The notes under the pieces are model-generated. The model made no database searches. It had not been told where the DNA came from and saw nothing but the letters and a program-made list of their open reading frames with translations. A program made the position numbers and the translations under genes. 64,000 bases of DNA. Origin: Nonomuraea polychroma (GTDB lineage: Bacteria > Actinomycetota > Actinomycetes > Streptosporangiales > Streptosporangiaceae). Of the stretch, positions 1-8,636 are shown one piece after another (position 1 is the stretch's first letter; every line of letters starts with the position of its first letter). Where the stretch lies: contig NZ_SAUN01000001.1 of NCBI RefSeq assembly GCF_004011505.1, forward strand, positions 5,359,501 to 5,423,500, read 5' to 3'.

Positions 1-370
1 GCACCCAGCTCGGGGTCTGGCTGTGCCACACCAGCGTGTGGCCGTGAACCTGCTGGTTGTTCTGGGTGGCGAAGTTGACGATGGCGTCGGCGCCGGAGAA
101 GTTGAACTGGCCCTGGCTGGGCTCCGTGGCGTCCCACTTCATCGCGTTCTCGGCGGTGACCTGGTTGAACTCGGTGGCCGCGATGTTGCGGTAGGAGGTC
201 TCATTGGACAGCGGGCTGGTGGCGAGCGCCGCGCCGATGAACTTGCCCTTCGCGGCCGCGTGCGTACGCAGGGACGCCGACGCGTCGGCCGAGGAGGCGG
301 GCAGGAGGAAGGCTAAGGACATCCCCGCCAAGGCGAGGACTCTGGTGAACGAGGACGAAAGCACGAACAT
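1..370 (-). CDS. Secreted endo-1,4-beta-xylanase, GH10 family (3' end outside window)
   Basis: Only the first 123 codons lie in the window; the gene runs off the left edge. Translation on the minus strand from ATG at 370 gives a signal peptide (hydrophobic stretch LALAGMSLAFLLPASSADA, residues 12-30) followed by the GH10 N-terminal core: FIGAAL, FNQVTAENAMKWDATEP and HGHTLVWHSQTPSWV, the last being the classic GH10 strand with the HTLVWH signature. The family hydrolyses internal beta-1,4 bonds of xylan outside the cell. GGAGG sits 4 bases before the ATG. The gene is divergent from the acyl-CoA ligase at 619, and GAAA-N-TTTC boxes lie in the shared 248-base interval. Catalytic acid and nucleophile glutamates would lie beyond the edge, so activity cannot be judged. 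Confidence 0.9.
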   Translation of the reverse strand, partial: MFVLSSSFTRVLALAGMSLAFLLPASSADASASLRTHAAAKGKFIGAALATSPLSNETSYRNIAATEFNQVTAENAMKWDATEPSQGQFNFSGADAIVNFATQNNQQVHGHTLVWHSQTPSWV

Positions 371-396
371 CTACCTCCGGAGGCAGGCACTCGACC

Positions 397-407
397 CGAA
401 AGTTTCG
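397..407. promoter_or_regulatory. Operator-like palindrome CGAAAGTTTCG for the xylanase gene
   Basis: An 11-base perfect palindrome (CGAAA-G-TTTCG) lies 27 bases upstream of the xylanase start codon, just downstream of the candidate promoter at 431-459. Short GAAA/TTTC inverted boxes of this type are known upstream of actinomycete xylanase genes, where LacI-type repressors act. The position suits repression by a roadblock. The regulator itself is not in the window. Confidence 0.5.
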
Positions 408-430
408 ATCTCGCTTGGATCGCATCGCAG

Positions 431-459
431 ACGGTATTGACATGCAAGTGAAGGGTCAA
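431..459 (-). promoter_or_regulatory. Candidate promoter of the xylanase gene
   Basis: On the minus strand TTGACC (459-454) and TACCGT (436-431) are separated by 17 bases. The -35 is close to the vegetative actinobacterial consensus; the -10 fits TANNNT only. Transcription would start near 424 and cross the 397-407 palindrome. Confidence 0.4.
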
Positions 460-519
460 TGCCGGTCGTCACGAGCCGCTAAAGCGCCAGCTCGAGAGCA
501 GAAACTATCGGAGTGGAAA

Positions 520-530
520 TGAAACTTTCA
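520..530. promoter_or_regulatory. Second GAAA-N-TTTC palindrome in the xylanase/ligase interval
   Basis: TGAAACTTTCA is an 11-base palindrome with a central C, related to CGAAAGTTTCG at 397-407 and 123 bases from it. A half-like copy GAAACTATCG lies at 501-510. It could be a distal operator for the xylanase or act on the divergent ligase. Confidence 0.4.
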
Positions 531-555
531 CACTCAAGGAGGTTCTAGCGCGACG

Positions 556-571
556 TACCTACCGGTCGGTA
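556..571. promoter_or_regulatory. TetR-type operator palindrome upstream of the acyl-CoA ligase
   Basis: TACCTACCGGTCGGTA is a 16-base inverted repeat with a single mismatched pair (T560/C567) centred on ACCGGT. Palindromes of the form TACCNACCGGTNGGTA are typical binding sites of TetR-family repressors, many of which control fatty-acid and acyl-CoA genes. It ends 47 bases before the ligase start, where a repressor would block transcription. No TetR gene is in the window. Confidence 0.5.
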
Positions 572-618
572 CTGTGATTTACCCAGAATAATCGTCCACC
601 GCGGGGAGCGTTCTGCAG

Positions 619-2283
619 ATGTCCCTTACGCACGCCCAGGTCCAGGAGCAGCTCACCGGCCCCGGCCAGCTCTTCGAGATGGAGGAGATCGGCGACACCG
701 GGGTACGCACATGGAAGCACGCGCCCGCGCACTTCCGCGCCCTGCTCGAGATGAGCAGGTTCCACGGTGAGAAGGTCTTCCTCGTCTACGAGGACGAGCA
801 GATCACGTTCGAGGAGCACTTCCGCCGGGCCGCCACGCTGGCCAACCGGCTGGTCGACGACTACGGCATACGCAAGGGCGACCGGGTGGCCGTGGCCATG
901 CGCAACTACCCGGAATGGGTGATCTCGTTCTCGGCGGTGCTGGCGGCCGGGGCGGTCGCCGTACCGCTCAACGCCTGGTGGACGGAGGCCGAGCTGGCCT
1001 ACGGCGTCCGCGACTCCGGCGCGAAGGTGCTGATCGCCGACGGTGAGCGGGCGGTGCGCCTGGCCTCGACAGGCGTGCCGCTGATCGTCACGCGGGGCGA
1101 GCCGCCGGCAGGCGCGCGGGCTTTCGGCGAGGTGCTGGGCGAGGTCGCGGCCGACGTGAAGCTGCCTGACGTGGAGCTGTTCCCGGACGACCCGGCCACG
1201 ATCTTCTACACCTCCGGCACCACCGGCCATCCCAAGGGCGCGCTGGGCAGCCACCGCAACCTCGGCCAGTCGCCCATGACCGTGGCCTACGGGCTCATGC
1301 ACTCGCTCGCGATGGCGGGCAAGGACCTCGCGGCGGCCGCCGGGACCCGCCGGGTCATGCTGCTGACCGTGCCGCTGTTCCACGTCACGGGCTGCTTCTC
1401 CGGCATGACGACGACGATGTTCACCGGCGGCGGTCTGGTGCTCATGTACAAGTGGGACCCCGAGCAGGCGCTGCGCCTGATCGAGCGGGAGAAGGTCAGC
1501 GCCATGATCGGCGTGCCGACCAGCGCCTGGCAGCTCATGTCCCATCCCGACTTCGGCAAGTACGACCTGTCGTCGCTGACCAACCTCGGCTACGGCGGCG
1601 CACCGGCCCCGCCCAAGCTGCTGGAGCGGATCACCGAGAACCTCCCGGACCGCGCCCCTTCCAACGGGTACGGCATGACCGAGACGACCGCGCTGGCCAT
1701 CGGCAACGGCGGCGCCGACTACCGGGCCAAGCCCGACAGCATCGGCCGGCCCGTTCCCGTGGTGGACGTGCGCGTGGTCGACCCGCTGGACAACGAGCTG
1801 CCGCCCGGCGAGGTGGGCGAGCTGTGCCTGCGCGGGCCGAACGTCATCCTCGGTTACTGGAACAAGCCGGAGGCGACGGCGCAGACGTTCGTCGACGGAT
1901 GGGTGCACACGGGCGACCTGGCCAAGATCGATGACGAGGGTTTCGTCTACATCGTGGACCGGGCCAAGGACATGGTGATCAGGGGTGGCGAGAACGTCTA
2001 CTGCGCCGAGGTGGAGGCGGCGTTGTTCGAGCATCCGGCGGTCGACGACGCGGCCGTGATCGGCGTGCCGCACGACGAGCTGGGCGAGGAGGTCGGCGCC
2101 GTCATCCGCCTGGCTCCCGGCCGGTCCGTCACGGCGGAGGAGCTGCAGGCGTTCCTGGCCGCCCGGATCGCCAAGTTCAAGATCCCGGCGCACATCTGGT
2201 TCCGCGACGGCGAGCTGCCCCGCAACCCCGGCGGCAAGATCCTCAAGACCCACCTGCGCAGGGAGATCCTCGGAAGCGCTTGA
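619..2283 (+). CDS. Fatty-acyl-CoA synthetase (class I adenylate-forming, FadD-like)
   Basis: 554-residue adenylate-forming ligase. The P-loop-like A3 motif FYTSGTTGHPKG is at residues 196-207, the A5 motif YGMTETT at 351-357, and the A7/A8 segment GWVHTGDLAKIDDEGF followed by DRAKDMVIRGGENVY at about 427-461. The A10 lysine lies in PRNPGGKILK near 540. All residues needed for acyl-AMP formation and transfer to CoA are present. Length and motifs match medium/long-chain fatty-acid-CoA ligases; the substrate cannot be told from sequence. A purine-rich GGGGAG lies about 10 bases before the ATG. The gene stands alone behind a TetR-type palindrome, suggesting induction by a fatty acid or acyl-CoA (inference). 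The next gene starts 54 bases downstream. Confidence 0.88.
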   Translation: MSLTHAQVQEQLTGPGQLFEMEEIGDTGVRTWKHAPAHFRALLEMSRFHGEKVFLVYEDEQITFEEHFRRAATLANRLVDDYGIRKGDRVAVAMRNYPEWVISFSAVLAAGAVAVPLNAWWTEAELAYGVRDSGAKVLIADGERAVRLASTGVPLIVTRGEPPAGARAFGEVLGEVAADVKLPDVELFPDDPATIFYTSGTTGHPKGALGSHRNLGQSPMTVAYGLMHSLAMAGKDLAAAAGTRRVMLLTVPLFHVTGCFSGMTTTMFTGGGLVLMYKWDPEQALRLIEREKVSAMIGVPTSAWQLMSHPDFGKYDLSSLTNLGYGGAPAPPKLLERITENLPDRAPSNGYGMTETTALAIGNGGADYRAKPDSIGRPVPVVDVRVVDPLDNELPPGEVGELCLRGPNVILGYWNKPEATAQTFVDGWVHTGDLAKIDDEGFVYIVDRAKDMVIRGGENVYCAEVEAALFEHPAVDDAAVIGVPHDELGEEVGAVIRLAPGRSVTAEELQAFLAARIAKFKIPAHIWFRDGELPRNPGGKILKTHLRREILGSA

Positions 2284-2337
2284 TCAACTTTTCGGTGGCT
2301 CGCTAGAGTCGGCGCTCCAACCTCTCAGGAGTGCCTC

Positions 2338-4605
2338 GTGCGTCGCTACCGTTTCGGCAGGATCGCCGCGTTCGCGGCCGTGGCCTATCTTGTCGTGATC
2401 CTCGCGCTCGGCGTGGTCGCGTCGGCCACCGGAAGGATCGGCCTCGTCTGGTGGCCGGTCATGCGCGAGGAGCCACTCGAACGGCTCACCCTCTCGTGGT
2501 GGATCCTGCTGCTCCTGGGGCTGGTCGCGGCCGTGCAGAGCTGGGCCTACTGGCAGGTGCTGCGCGGCCGGGTCCGCGGCGAGTCACCGGCTGCGGACCG
2601 GCGGGTGGCCCTGCTGCGGGGGACGCTGTACGTTTCCGTCGCCTTCGCCCCCGTCGCACCGCTCCTGCCATGGACGTGGTGGCTGAGCGGCGCCTTCTAT
2701 CTCCTGTACGCCACCACCGTCGTGCTGTACTTCCTGGTGCTGCGCGGTGCCAGGTGGCTGCGCCTTGCTGTGCTCTGCGGGGGAATGCTGTCGGTGTTGA
2801 GCTGGATCGCCGACACCGTGTGGTTCAGCCTCGACACTCCCGGCTGGCTCTCCGAGTTCACGAGGTGGCACGACGTGACCTGGGCCGCCTGGATGGTGCC
2901 GCTCCTGGTGGCCCAGGCCAGGGATCCCCGCTGGAGCAGGACCACGGTGGGGATGGGGGCGCTCTCGCTGGCGATGGTCCTCCTCCAGCCTTCGGCGATC
3001 ATGTCGATCTCGTCGCTCGACGAGGTGGCCATCGAGCTGCTGATCTATTCGCTGCTCAGCGCGTTCAACGTCTTCGGCCTGGTGTGGCAGGCCCGATCCG
3101 CGCACGACCTCGCGAGCCCGCCCCAACCCGCTTCCCCGCCACCCGCCCGGTTCTCCGCCCGGCGATGGCCGCTCCCCGTGGTCGCGATCGTGCCCCCGTT
3201 GCTCCCCGCGGCGGTCAACCTCACACAGGGGATGCCGTTCTGGCTCGGCCCCAGGGGTGCGCTCGGGCGCTTCATCCGCGAGGACGGCAGCGTGCCTATG
3301 AGCATCGCATGGGTCGCCGTAGATCTCCTCGTCGGCGTCGGCGCCCCCGCCGTCCTGATCCTGATCGCGGTCCTGCGCAGAACCGACCGCTTCCTCCGGG
3401 TCACGAAGCTGACCCTGATCATCACCGCCGCGGTCGGCGTCGTCAGCGTGCTCACCACCGCACCCGGCGAATGGGCGTTACCGGGACCAGGCAACCAAGT
3501 ACCGATTTATCCGGACGATCTCTTCGTCGAGAACGGCGAGATCGTCCTGGGCGGCGGCATCTCGCCCCTGTGGTACAGCACCGCGCTGCTCGCCTCCGCC
3601 CTCGTCCTGATGGCCCTGTACGCCCCCGCCCCCGCCCAGCGCCTGCGCCACCACGTGCTCGTGGGCGGTCTGGCCACGGCCGTGACCCTCGCCTTCCTGC
3701 CCACGAGTGACCAGGCACGCGGCCCGGTCACCACCGCCGCGGACTGCGAGCCGCCCGAGCACTGGGAGACCGGCGAGCCGGAAGAGCTCACCCTGAGCCC
3801 GGAGCAGAAGTTCGTGTGCGGCATCCGGCAGAACAGAATGTTCTCCTTCGCCGCCACCACCCCCGACCAGGTGCTGCTGGCTCACGGCAGGCGTCTGTGC
3901 GGCGTCTACACCCGCAACGACCCGCTGGAGCTCGGGGAGCTCGCCCGCGAGGGACTGAGCCGCGAGGCACTGACGGCCCCGCTCGCCGACATCTGCCCCA
4001 GCGCCGCCGCGACGGCCAAGAAGGCGCAGGAAGCCGACGACCAGGAGTTCGAGGCATGGGAGGCGGACGCGCAGCGCATGTGCGACTCCACCCCGCACCA
4101 CCGCCCGCGCATCACCCCGGCCAAGGCCATCCGCATCAAGGAACCCCAGTGGACCGACCACGGCCTCCTGGAGGTGTACGAGGAGACGGGGGACGACTAC
4201 GACCCCGCGGACATGACCCTCCTGAGGAAGGCCCAGGACAACGGGCTCGTCGCCGCCCGCCCCGGCCACCTCTTCGTCCGGGCCCACTCGGATTTCCGCC
4301 TCTGCGTCACCCTCGAGACCTACACTCGCCGCCCACCGGTCGAGACCACAGGCTGGGACCAGGTCGTCGAGGTCGGCTACGAGAGCCCCACCGGCCAGAT
4401 CGTGCTCGCAGACATGCTGAGCGGCACCGAGCTGCCCGACCTCTCGCTCAACGGCCGCAAAGGCCACTACCGGATCCGCGTGCACTACGACTCGTTCGCA
4501 TGGAAGGGCGAGCAGGGGAAGGGCCAACGCCTCCTGATCATGGCGTTCCCGGCCAAGGGGGACAAGGTCATCACGTACCACCAGCCTGTGGAGCGACGGC
4601 GGTGA
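2338..4605 (+). CDS. Large polytopic membrane protein with soluble C-terminal half, function unknown
   Basis: 755 residues from GTG at 2338, preceded by AGGAG at 2327-2331. Residues 1-455 contain about ten hydrophobic segments (for example 8-28, 51-69, 99-135, 275-295, 322-346, 355-375, 411-428, 440-455). Residues 460-755 are hydrophilic, contain several cysteines (C470, C494 and others) and would lie on one side of the membrane. No catalytic motif or known transporter signature was recognised. The reading frame follows strong GC-rich codon use throughout, so it is a real gene. It follows the ligase in the same direction but nothing ties them functionally. Confidence 0.7.
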   Translation: MRRYRFGRIAAFAAVAYLVVILALGVVASATGRIGLVWWPVMREEPLERLTLSWWILLLLGLVAAVQSWAYWQVLRGRVRGESPAADRRVALLRGTLYVSVAFAPVAPLLPWTWWLSGAFYLLYATTVVLYFLVLRGARWLRLAVLCGGMLSVLSWIADTVWFSLDTPGWLSEFTRWHDVTWAAWMVPLLVAQARDPRWSRTTVGMGALSLAMVLLQPSAIMSISSLDEVAIELLIYSLLSAFNVFGLVWQARSAHDLASPPQPASPPPARFSARRWPLPVVAIVPPLLPAAVNLTQGMPFWLGPRGALGRFIREDGSVPMSIAWVAVDLLVGVGAPAVLILIAVLRRTDRFLRVTKLTLIITAAVGVVSVLTTAPGEWALPGPGNQVPIYPDDLFVENGEIVLGGGISPLWYSTALLASALVLMALYAPAPAQRLRHHVLVGGLATAVTLAFLPTSDQARGPVTTAADCEPPEHWETGEPEELTLSPEQKFVCGIRQNRMFSFAATTPDQVLLAHGRRLCGVYTRNDPLELGELAREGLSREALTAPLADICPSAAATAKKAQEADDQEFEAWEADAQRMCDSTPHHRPRITPAKAIRIKEPQWTDHGLLEVYEETGDDYDPADMTLLRKAQDNGLVAARPGHLFVRAHSDFRLCVTLETYTRRPPVETTGWDQVVEVGYESPTGQIVLADMLSGTELPDLSLNGRKGHYRIRVHYDSFAWKGEQGKGQRLLIMAFPAKGDKVITYHQPVERRR

Positions 4606-4739
4606 CAAGCGTCACAGCATGTCCATCGCCGCAGGTCAAGAGGCAGGTCGACACCTTCACTTACCTCCGGCGTAATCGCGGCCCCTATGCGGTGGCTGAC
4701 ATCTTTCAGGTGTCGCACCACACCGAAGAAGGAGCCGAT

Positions 4740-5147
4740 ATGACCGCCGTTACCGTCACCGCCGACAAGGCCAAGTTCCTGCGCCTGGCGCTGGCCGCCG
4801 ATGCCGTCGTCACCGGCGGCAACGGGCTGGTCTACCTCGCCTTCGCCGGCCCCGTCGCGGGCCTGCTCGGCCCGGACGCGGGCCTGCTGCGCGGGATCGG
4901 CGTCTTCCTGCTCGTGTACGGCGCCGCGGTCGGCCTGCTGGCCACCCGCCGCACGATCAGCCCGGCCGCCACCAAGGCCGTGATCGCCCTCAACATCGCC
5001 TGGACCCTGGGCAGCGTCGCGGCCGTCATCACCGGGGCGGGTGACTTCACCACGATCGGCGCCATCTGGGCCATCGCCCAGGCCCTCACGGTCGCCGGGT
5101 TCGCCGAACTGCAGATCATGGGCCTGCGCAAGGCCCGCAACCAGTGA
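4740..5147 (+). CDS. Small four-helix membrane protein, function unknown
   Basis: 135 residues with about four transmembrane helices (roughly 15-37, 49-68, 78-98, 104-124). AAGGAG at 4729-4734 precedes the ATG by 5 bases and fixes this start, although the frame stays open far upstream through the preceding gene. The stop is only 18 bases from the next start, so it is probably co-transcribed with the SnoaL-like gene. No motif of known function was recognised. A pairing of a small membrane protein with an NTF2-like protein suggests a shared small-molecule or stress role, but that is speculation. Confidence 0.7.
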   Translation: MTAVTVTADKAKFLRLALAADAVVTGGNGLVYLAFAGPVAGLLGPDAGLLRGIGVFLLVYGAAVGLLATRRTISPAATKAVIALNIAWTLGSVAAVITGAGDFTTIGAIWAIAQALTVAGFAELQIMGLRKARNQ

Positions 5148-5164
5148 CGCCAAGGGGGATGACC

Positions 5165-5524
5165 ATGGAAAGCACTCTCGTCGAACGCTACATCGCCGCC
5201 TGGAACGAAACCGACGCCGACGCCCGCGCCAAGGCCGTCGCCGAGGTGTGGACCGAGGACGCCACGTACACCGACCCGCTGGCCGACGTGGCCGGTCACG
5301 CCGGGATCGCCGCGGTGATCGAGGGGGCGCAGGGCATGTTCCCCGGCCTCGTGTTCACCCCGGGCGAGGTCCACGAGGCCCACCACCACATCGCCAGGTT
5401 CACCTGGCACCTCGGCCCCGCGGGCGGGGAGCCGGTCGTGGTCGGCTTCGACGTGGTGGAGCTGGCCGAGGACGGCAGGATCCGCAAGGTCCTCGGCTTC
5501 CTCGACAAGGTCCCCACCGCCTGA
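5165..5524 (+). CDS. SnoaL-like / NTF2-fold protein
   Basis: 119 residues with the cone-shaped NTF2-fold pattern of SnoaL-like proteins: an N-terminal helix (ERYIAAWNETDADAR), the WTEDATYTDPLADVAGHAGI segment in which Y and D usually line the pocket, and alternating C-terminal strands. Members act as isomerases, cyclases, hydrolases or simple ligand binders, so the reaction cannot be assigned. Three in-frame starts exist (GTG 5144, ATG 5159, ATG 5165). ATG 5165 is chosen because the GGGGG at 5154-5158 lies 6 bases before it. It probably forms an operon with the membrane protein upstream and ends just before a strong hairpin terminator. Confidence 0.75.
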   Translation: MESTLVERYIAAWNETDADARAKAVAEVWTEDATYTDPLADVAGHAGIAAVIEGAQGMFPGLVFTPGEVHEAHHHIARFTWHLGPAGGEPVVVGFDVVELAEDGRIRKVLGFLDKVPTA

Positions 5525-5534
5525 CCCCGAAACC

Positions 5535-5559
5535 AAGGCCCCGGTCACCCCGGGGCCTT
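5535..5559 (+). terminator. Hairpin terminator after the SnoaL-like gene
   Basis: A perfect 10-bp stem (AAGGCCCCGG / CCGGGGCCTT) with a TCACC loop begins 10 bases after the stop codon. There is no long T tract, as is common in high-GC actinobacteria. Confidence 0.7.
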
Positions 5560-5624
5560 CGCGTGTCCGTTGTGCGGGAAAACGATTTGCGGGGACCGCA
5601 GCTTCCGCCGGACAATCGGACCTC

Positions 5625-6929
5625 GTGCCCGATCGAGCAAGACGCCTTCTTCGTCACCTTTCCATCGACCTGAGCCCGCTGCGCGATTCACGTGACTATC
5701 GCCTGCTGTTCGGGGCCGGGGTCATCACGATGTTCGGCACGTTCATCACCCTGGTGGCGGTGCCGTACCAGATGAAGGAGCTGACGGACTCCTACCTCGC
5801 GGTCGGGCTGGTGAGCCTGGCGGAGTTCGTGCCGATGGTGGTGTGCGGCCTGTGGGGCGGCGCCCTCGCCGACGCCCTGGACCGCCGTAAGATCATCGTC
5901 CTGAGCGAGCTGGGCCTTCTGGTCACCTCGGCCGCTCTCATGGTCAACGCGCTGCTACCGGACCCCAAGGTCTGGGTCCTCTACGTGGTGGGCGCGATCT
6001 CGACCGGCATCGCCTGCCTGCAGCGGCCCAGCATGGAGGCGGTGTTCCAGCAGGTCGTCAAGCACGAACACCAGGGCGCGGCGGCGGTGCTGGCGAGCCT
6101 GCGCTGGAACTTCGGCGCCATCGTGGCCCCGGCCCTGGGCGGCCTGCTGGTGACCACGGCCGGCACGGCGACCGCGTACGGCGTGGACGCGGTCACGTTC
6201 CTGCTGTCGCTGGCGCTGCTGTGGCGGATCAGATCCCTGCCGCCCGCCGAGGTCGCCACGCCCGCCTCGCTGAAGTCGCTGGTCGAGGGGGTGCGCTACG
6301 CCGTGGGGCGCAGTGACCTGATGGGGACGTACCTGGTGGACATCGCGGCCATGGTGTTCGCGATGGGGACGGCGTTGTTCCCCTTCCTGGCTGACGAACT
6401 GCACGCGCCGCAGGCGCTCGGGATGCTCTACTCGGCCGCCGCGGTCGGCGCGCTGATCGCCTCTCTCACCGGCGGCTGGACGGCGCGGGTGCAGCGGCAC
6501 GGCATCGGCGTGATCGTCGCCGCGACGCTGTGGGGCGTGGCGGTCGCCCTGACCGGCCTGGCCCCGGACGTGTGGCTGGTCTTCGTCTGCATCGCGCTGG
6601 CGGGCGCCGCCGACATGGTCAGCGGCATCTTCCGGATGACGATGTGGAACCAGACGATCCCGCGCGAGCTGCGCGGGCGCCTCGCCGGCATCGAGCTCCT
6701 CTCGTACGCCAGCGGCCCGATGCTCGGCAACACCCGGGCGAGCCTGATGGCCAACCTCGGCGGCACCCGCTTCTCACTGAGCGCGGGCGGCCTGCTGTGC
6801 GTCGCCGCCGTGCTGGGGCTGGCCGCGGCTCTGCCGAAGTTCCGCCGCTACGACGCCAGGACGGACGAGCACGCCCTGGCGGAAAAGGCCCGCCGTGAGG
6901 AGCCGGCGGCACAGGATGCCAGCGCCTAA
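5625..6929 (+). CDS. MFS transporter, EntS-like exporter
   Basis: 434-residue major facilitator protein with twelve hydrophobic segments and the cytoplasmic loop GGALADALDRRKI after helix 2, a form of the MFS motif A (G-x-LAD-xx-RR). The overall pattern resembles the EntS/macrolide-efflux branch (MFS_3), which exports siderophores or drugs; substrate unknown. GTG at 5625 is used as the start; no clear ribosome-binding site is visible, so an ATG further in (around residue 36) is a weaker alternative. The 3' end overlaps the converging phosphodiesterase gene by 4 bases, leaving no room for a terminator. Confidence 0.82.
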   Translation: MPDRARRLLRHLSIDLSPLRDSRDYRLLFGAGVITMFGTFITLVAVPYQMKELTDSYLAVGLVSLAEFVPMVVCGLWGGALADALDRRKIIVLSELGLLVTSAALMVNALLPDPKVWVLYVVGAISTGIACLQRPSMEAVFQQVVKHEHQGAAAVLASLRWNFGAIVAPALGGLLVTTAGTATAYGVDAVTFLLSLALLWRIRSLPPAEVATPASLKSLVEGVRYAVGRSDLMGTYLVDIAAMVFAMGTALFPFLADELHAPQALGMLYSAAAVGALIASLTGGWTARVQRHGIGVIVAATLWGVAVALTGLAPDVWLVFVCIALAGAADMVSGIFRMTMWNQTIPRELRGRLAGIELLSYASGPMLGNTRASLMANLGGTRFSLSAGGLLCVAAVLGLAAALPKFRRYDARTDEHALAEKARREEPAAQDASA

Positions 6930-7672
6930 CCGCGATTCTCGGCCCGGGCGAACACCCGCAACGCCTCGGCGTCGGAGTAGACACTGGTCACGTACTCCCC
7001 CACCCACTCCTGGATCTCCTCGAACCCGCTCTCGGCGGCCAGCCGCTCCCCCACCCTGGCCGCAGCGAGGGGCGTCCACCGCAGACTGACCGCGCCGCTC
7101 TCCCCATCCAGCAACGCCCAGTGCGCCACACCGCCCCTCCCGTAGGGCATGCCGACCGATCCCGGGTTGACGACCAGCACCCGATCGGCCAGCCGCACGA
7201 ACGGCATGTGCGTGTTGCCCAGCACCACGGTTTCGGCCGTCTCGCCCGCCAGCACGTCAGCCCACCGTTCCAGCGAGCTGTCGACCAGGATCACCTCCTC
7301 GTCGCTGCGCGGCGTGGCGTGCACGAACAAGGTCGCACCGAGCCGCCCGAGCTCGACCACCTGCCGCGCCGGCAACCCGGCCAGCAACTCGACCTGATCG
7401 CCCCGCAACCGCTCCCCCGCCCACTGAGTGACCGCACGAGGATGCGCCTTCCCCCGGGCCACCTCCACGAGCTCCCTGTCGGCGTTCCCGCTCACCCACA
7501 GCGCCCGTTCCTCCAGCGCCACGAGCACATCCAGCGTCTCCACCGGCATCGGTCCCGCCGCCATGTCCCCGGTCAGCACGATGAGGTCGGCGGTTGCCAC
7601 GTCGGGCTCGGCCAGCACGGCTTCGAGCGCGGGCAGCACACCATGGATGTCGGACAGCACGGCGACTCGCAT
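6926..7672 (-). CDS. Calcineurin-like metallophosphoesterase (YfcE/MJ0936 type)
   Basis: 248 residues. The N-terminus has VLSDIHG (D-x-H, residues 5-10), then LTGDMAAG (G-D), SGNADRE (GN-D), FVHATPRS and GNTHMPFV (H), which together form the two-metal centre of YfcE-like phosphodiesterases. The usual GNHD/E is here GNAD. The family hydrolyses phosphodiesters in vitro; the physiological substrate is rarely known. ATG start at 7672. The gene converges on the MFS transporter with a 4-base overlap at the stops. Confidence 0.82.
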   Translation of the reverse strand: MRVAVLSDIHGVLPALEAVLAEPDVATADLIVLTGDMAAGPMPVETLDVLVALEERALWVSGNADRELVEVARGKAHPRAVTQWAGERLRGDQVELLAGLPARQVVELGRLGATLFVHATPRSDEEVILVDSSLERWADVLAGETAETVVLGNTHMPFVRLADRVLVVNPGSVGMPYGRGGVAHWALLDGESGAVSLRWTPLAAARVGERLAAESGFEEIQEWVGEYVTSVYSDAEALRVFARAENRG

Positions 7673-7790
7673 GCCGCCACTCTGCCCCGATCGTGGCCGC
7701 GATGGGAGAGCCGTTCGCGCCCAACGAACGACTCTCTAAGTATCCGTCCATTCACCTGGCGTGAGGGGATTAGATTGGTAGCGTTGCAGC

Positions 7791-8399
7791 ATGACGGCCG
7801 AAGCGGTGATCCAAGAGATGACGTCTTCCTCGCTGCCTGACTGGGTCTTCCCGCCACCCGGGGGCTTCACAGCCGAAGATCTCGATCACATTCCGGATTT
7901 GCCTGCGCACACAGAGTTGATTGATGGAAGCTTGGTCTTCGTGAGCCCCCAAGCCTCCTTCCACACCAAGATTCTCGATGTCCTCGTCCCTGCCCTGCGC
8001 CAGTCCGCCCCAGAGAATCTTCGCGTGCGTCGCGAGATGAGCGTCATCCTCGCCGAAGATCAACGCCCAGAGCCTGATCTCATCGTGGTCAACGCCGAGG
8101 CGGTGCGCGACGACGATAGTGAGACTTTCTACGAGGCCAAGGACGTGGTGCTCGCCGTCGAGGTCGTCTCTCCGGAGTCCACGACCCGCGATCGTCACCG
8201 TAAGCCGGTGCTCTACGCCGAAGCTGGCATCCCGCATTTCTGGCGGGTGGAGAAGGACTCAGGCAAGCCCGTGGCATATGTCTACACGCTCGACCCCGCC
8301 ACCAGGTCTTACGCCCTCACGGGTGCCCACTACGAATCACTGAAGCTGACCGTCCCCTTCGACATCGCCATCGACCTCACCGAGATCAGCAAGTTCTAA
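7791..8399 (+). CDS. Uma2 family endonuclease (DUF820, PD-(D/E)XK fold)
   Basis: 202 residues. The restriction-endonuclease-like core is visible: TELIDGSLVF with E42, RPEPDLIVV with D96, then LAVEVVSPES with E124 and a following basic segment RDRHRKPVLY with K138. This is the Uma2/DUF820 arrangement. Such proteins occur in multiple copies in actinomycetes and cyanobacteria, and some are transposon-associated; no transposon is seen here. The start ATG follows 'gcagc' with no strong ribosome-binding site. The gene is monocistronic and reaches within 4 bases of the converging small gene. Confidence 0.85.
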   Translation: MTAEAVIQEMTSSSLPDWVFPPPGGFTAEDLDHIPDLPAHTELIDGSLVFVSPQASFHTKILDVLVPALRQSAPENLRVRREMSVILAEDQRPEPDLIVVNAEAVRDDDSETFYEAKDVVLAVEVVSPESTTRDRHRKPVLYAEAGIPHFWRVEKDSGKPVAYVYTLDPATRSYALTGAHYESLKLTVPFDIAIDLTEISKF

Positions 8400-8402
8400 G
8401 GC

Positions 8403-8636
8403 TCAGCCCGCTTCCCGCCACCCGTCGTGCTGCTCCGCCAGCTGGTCCACCTTCGCCAGCGCATCCTCGCCGAGCCCTTCGATGACGACCACCCACTGCG
8501 CGTCCTCGGCGTCGTCCTCCCCGGCGAGCGTCTCTCGCACGACCCGCGGCATCCCGAGCTCAGGGAACCACTCGGCCAGCGTCTCAGCGACCTCCTCGGC
8601 GTCTTCTCGCTCGCCGAACACCAGTAGCTGCCTCAT
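8403..8636 (-). CDS. Small acidic protein of unknown function
   Basis: 77 residues, strongly acidic, with an alternating beta/alpha pattern: MRQLLVFGE strand, a helix around EDAEEVAETLAEWFPEL, strands VVRETL and WVVVIEG, then a C-terminal helix. No family recognised. The ATG at 8636 is chosen because the protein begins with a natural first strand; the frame stays open to 8759 but the extra residues are basic and unlike the rest. No clear ribosome-binding site is seen. Converges with the Uma2 gene. Confidence 0.55.
   Translation of the reverse strand: MRQLLVFGEREDAEEVAETLAEWFPELGMPRVVRETLAGEDDAEDAQWVVVIEGLGEDALAKVDQLAEQHDGWREAG

Noticed and set aside
559..2253. Antisense open frame of 564 codons over the acyl-CoA ligase
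   Set aside because: It mirrors the ligase in the opposite strand; the ligase has all family motifs and the antisense product has none. High GC makes such frames common.
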